This document shows, piece by piece, positions 21,638 through 23,601 of a stretch of DNA of 23,601 bases. The stretch comes from Choanephora cucurbitarum (lineage: Eukaryota; Mucoromycota; Mucoromycetes; Mucorales; Choanephoraceae). The translations under genes and the position numbers were made by a program. Within the stretch, counting starts at the first letter, position 1; each line of letters starts with the position of its first letter. The notes under the pieces are model-generated. The model was not told the DNA's origin and made no database searches. It was given only the letters and a program-made list of their open reading frames with translations. Location: the NCBI GenBank assembly GCA_025331435.1, contig JAIWNI010000213.1:1-23601 (forward strand), given 5' to 3'.

Positions 21638-22183
21638 GAGCATCTCTAATGGACTTTCTAAATCAGACTTTCTATAATTTACGAAAAGGAAACGACTAAA
21701 TATAGCACTCCTCATTTTTCTTCACTCCAATGGACTTTCCAAATCTGACTGACTAAATTTGAACAATCATTTTTGGACTTATACAATATTTTCTCTTCCA
21801 TCAGTAAATAAAATGTATTCGAACCTTTTAAATGGGTAACCAACAACTTGAGAACACTGAAGAACTATGTGGCTCTTTGATCTGCATCAGCGATACCATT
21901 GAGGTAGAAAAACACTAAAAGATATAAAGACAGTGATATACTATTATGCGTGATACTTTCTGACCGACGTGACTTGCATACTTCTTAAAATTTAGAGCTA
22001 TTTTTTCATTTGGAGAGTCATTTGGAATATTTCAAAAATCCTCAAATTTGAGGATTTTTTTCATATTTTTTAGAACATTTCTATATTTGAGGAGTCGATT
22101 TTTTCCCATTGGAGTTGCAATATTCTATTTGACTTTCTATATTTAGGGAATTTTGAAAAATAGAAAGTCCATTGGAGATGCTC
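21638..22183. mobile_element. 546-bp MITE with GAGCATCTC termini
   Basis: The left end GAGCATCTCTAATGGACTTT and the right end (reverse complement GAGCATCTCCAATGGACTTT) differ at one of 20 positions. The ACTCCAATGGACTTT motif recurs inside (about 21725) and inverted near 22108, giving nested inverted repeats. The flanks are TTA on the left and CTA on the right, close to the 3-bp TWA duplication of PIF/Harbinger elements, with one mismatch. No coding frame. It lies about 80 bp upstream of the Helitron relic. Confidence 0.75.
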
Positions 22184-22263
22184 CTATAAATTCGTTTTTA
22201 ATGACTGGTTTTAATAGACTTTTTAAATCAAGTTTTGCACTTCATGATCTTTTTCGCTTATCT

Positions 22264-23601
22264 TTAAAAAATAGTCTGAGCCTATCCACCCAAGACGAAG
22301 TCAAAGAAGAAGACCTAGACAAGACTCAGACTTTGAATACGAGTACAATGTTTCAATTGATAACTCCAATACTCAACAACTTGATGAACATAGTCAACCA
22401 ATCGAAAGTGAGCCTGTAAACATTCAAGAAGTCGTGGTAATTGAAGAAGAGAGCTTAGTAGAAAGGTTTAGACGGCGAAATAGAGAAAGACAACGAGTCT
22501 CTCGATGAAGAAGAAGAGAAGCTTCAAATGGGCAATCTGAAGCAGACATTGAATAGATTAGGCAAAGAAACAGAGAAAATGTTGCTGCTTTTCGTCAACG
22601 AAGACGAGAAACCGAGGTTAACTTAAGAGTGTGCATACATAGATATCGAGGCACTCATTATTACTATCTTGCTTTTTGTTTTAGAACTCTGCCAATCTCC
22701 AAGCTGATTCCTTTTGATGAAATTGTTCGTAAACACGAGATTGATATTCGTAAAGGACCTAAGATAACATGTTTGTGTTGTGGTTATCTTTGATTTCCAG
22801 ATCAAGTTAAAAAAATCACAAGGTAAAAACTTTTGAGTAAGAATGTTGAGCAATCAATCATTGGTAAAGTTTTTTATCTTAACTTGAAGCGACAATTCTG
22901 ATAAGTTTTGTGCCAATTGTCACAAAGACATAACACTCAATAAGAGAGTTCCTAAGCTTTTTATCTCCAACGTATTCCAGCTTCCTGAAATACCTAATGA
23001 GATCCAGTCGCTCAATCGTGTCGAAGAAAGATTGATATCAGCTAGGCACATCTTTCAGGCCTTTTACACTATACTTGGCTTACGCGGTCAATACAAAAGT
23101 AAGGGAGGAATTGTGACTGTGCCTGTTTCAGTTGACAAAACAGTCTCTTGTATACCAAGACCCCTTGATGATAATGATTGTATTGAGATTAAACTTACAA
23201 GAAGACTCATCTAAACAAATAATTACATGTTTGGTAATGTCAATGTTGAAAAGGTGTGGACTGCTGCCAATTTGTTGAAAAATTCTGAGGCATATATGAA
23301 GCATGATGTCAAGATTCGAGACTCTAAAGAAGAATATGAATGTATGGCTCGAGAGTTAAAAGAAATCAATGATCTCATTGAGTTGATAAACGACTTTGCG
23401 GCCATGAGTGTTGAAGATGAGAGACAGCCAAGACACTCAGATTCTGCTTGAAATGAATTCAATCCTGGTGGCCAAGAGACATTGTTTTCTGGAGAAATTA
23501 ATCCAGCTGTTATTCAAGAAAGAGACGGTGGTATACGAATTGTTCCTGCTGAAGGCTCTACACCTCAGTCTTTACTATTGGACAAAGATGTTGAATCGCT
23601 T
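22264..23601 (+). pseudogene. Helitron replicase-helicase, decayed N-terminal part, continues right
   Basis: The frame starting near 22264 reads an Arg-rich segment (HPRRSQRRRPRQ), an acidic stretch, a second Arg-rich stretch (RQRNRENVAAFRQRRR), then IRKGPKITCLCCG. After a +1 shift near 22890 it continues FCANCHKDITLNKRVPKLF, then LPEIPNEIQSLNRVEERLIS, then LRGQYKSKGGIVTVPV and CIPRPLDDNDCIEIKL. This is the region preceding the HUH replication initiator in Helitrons that carry DUF6570. Stops at 22506, 22554, 22791, 22833, 23212 and 23449 show it is dead. The HUH and helicase domains lie beyond the right edge, if present. Confidence 0.85.

Overview
The window is AT-rich eukaryotic DNA, most probably from an early-diverging filamentous fungus (Mucoromycota-like). 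Short introns of 52-62 nt with GT...AG borders split every convincing gene. The mobile elements also fit that inference: a KDZ-type transposase, a Tnp2/CACTA-like transposase with an N-terminal C2H2 finger, and a Helitron of the DUF6570 type. No tRNA, rRNA, CRISPR array or bacterial operon was seen. The lineage is inferred from gene and element types, not proven.

Layout: (1) 1-1884, minus strand, holds an apparently intact KDZ transposase gene with six introns that runs off the left edge. (2) 1885-2673 is a gene-poor spacer. (3) 2674-16833 is the dominant feature: three head-to-tail, almost identical copies of a 4.7-kb unit (4763, 4699 and 4698 bp). Each copy carries two intact, intron-containing minus-strand genes of unknown function: a 4-exon gene for 343 residues and a 2-exon gene for 146 residues. 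Each also carries a 30-bp minisatellite with ACGCGT-centred boxes, a possible third gene that is poorly resolved, and a CCAAT/TATA-like promoter on the plus strand. Every copy-to-copy difference I could find is non-coding. (4) 16834-20900 holds a decayed Tnp2/CACTA-like transposon on the minus strand with short degenerate repeats at both ends. (5) 20972-22183 is a cluster of small non-autonomous or structured elements: a 99-bp TA-flanked inverted-repeat element, a hairpin, a 42-bp palindrome centred on CACGTG, and a 546-bp MITE with GAGCATCTC termini. (6) 22264-23601, plus strand, is the decayed N-terminal part of a Helitron replicase-helicase gene that leaves the window on the right.

Taken together, this is a transposon-rich region in which a two-gene segment has been tandemly triplicated. 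The flanking transposases are recognisable. The repeated genes are not, and their intactness in all three copies is the main reason to look further. Exon models were made by hand from splice-site and frame continuity, so boundaries could be off by a few bases where no family alignment was available.
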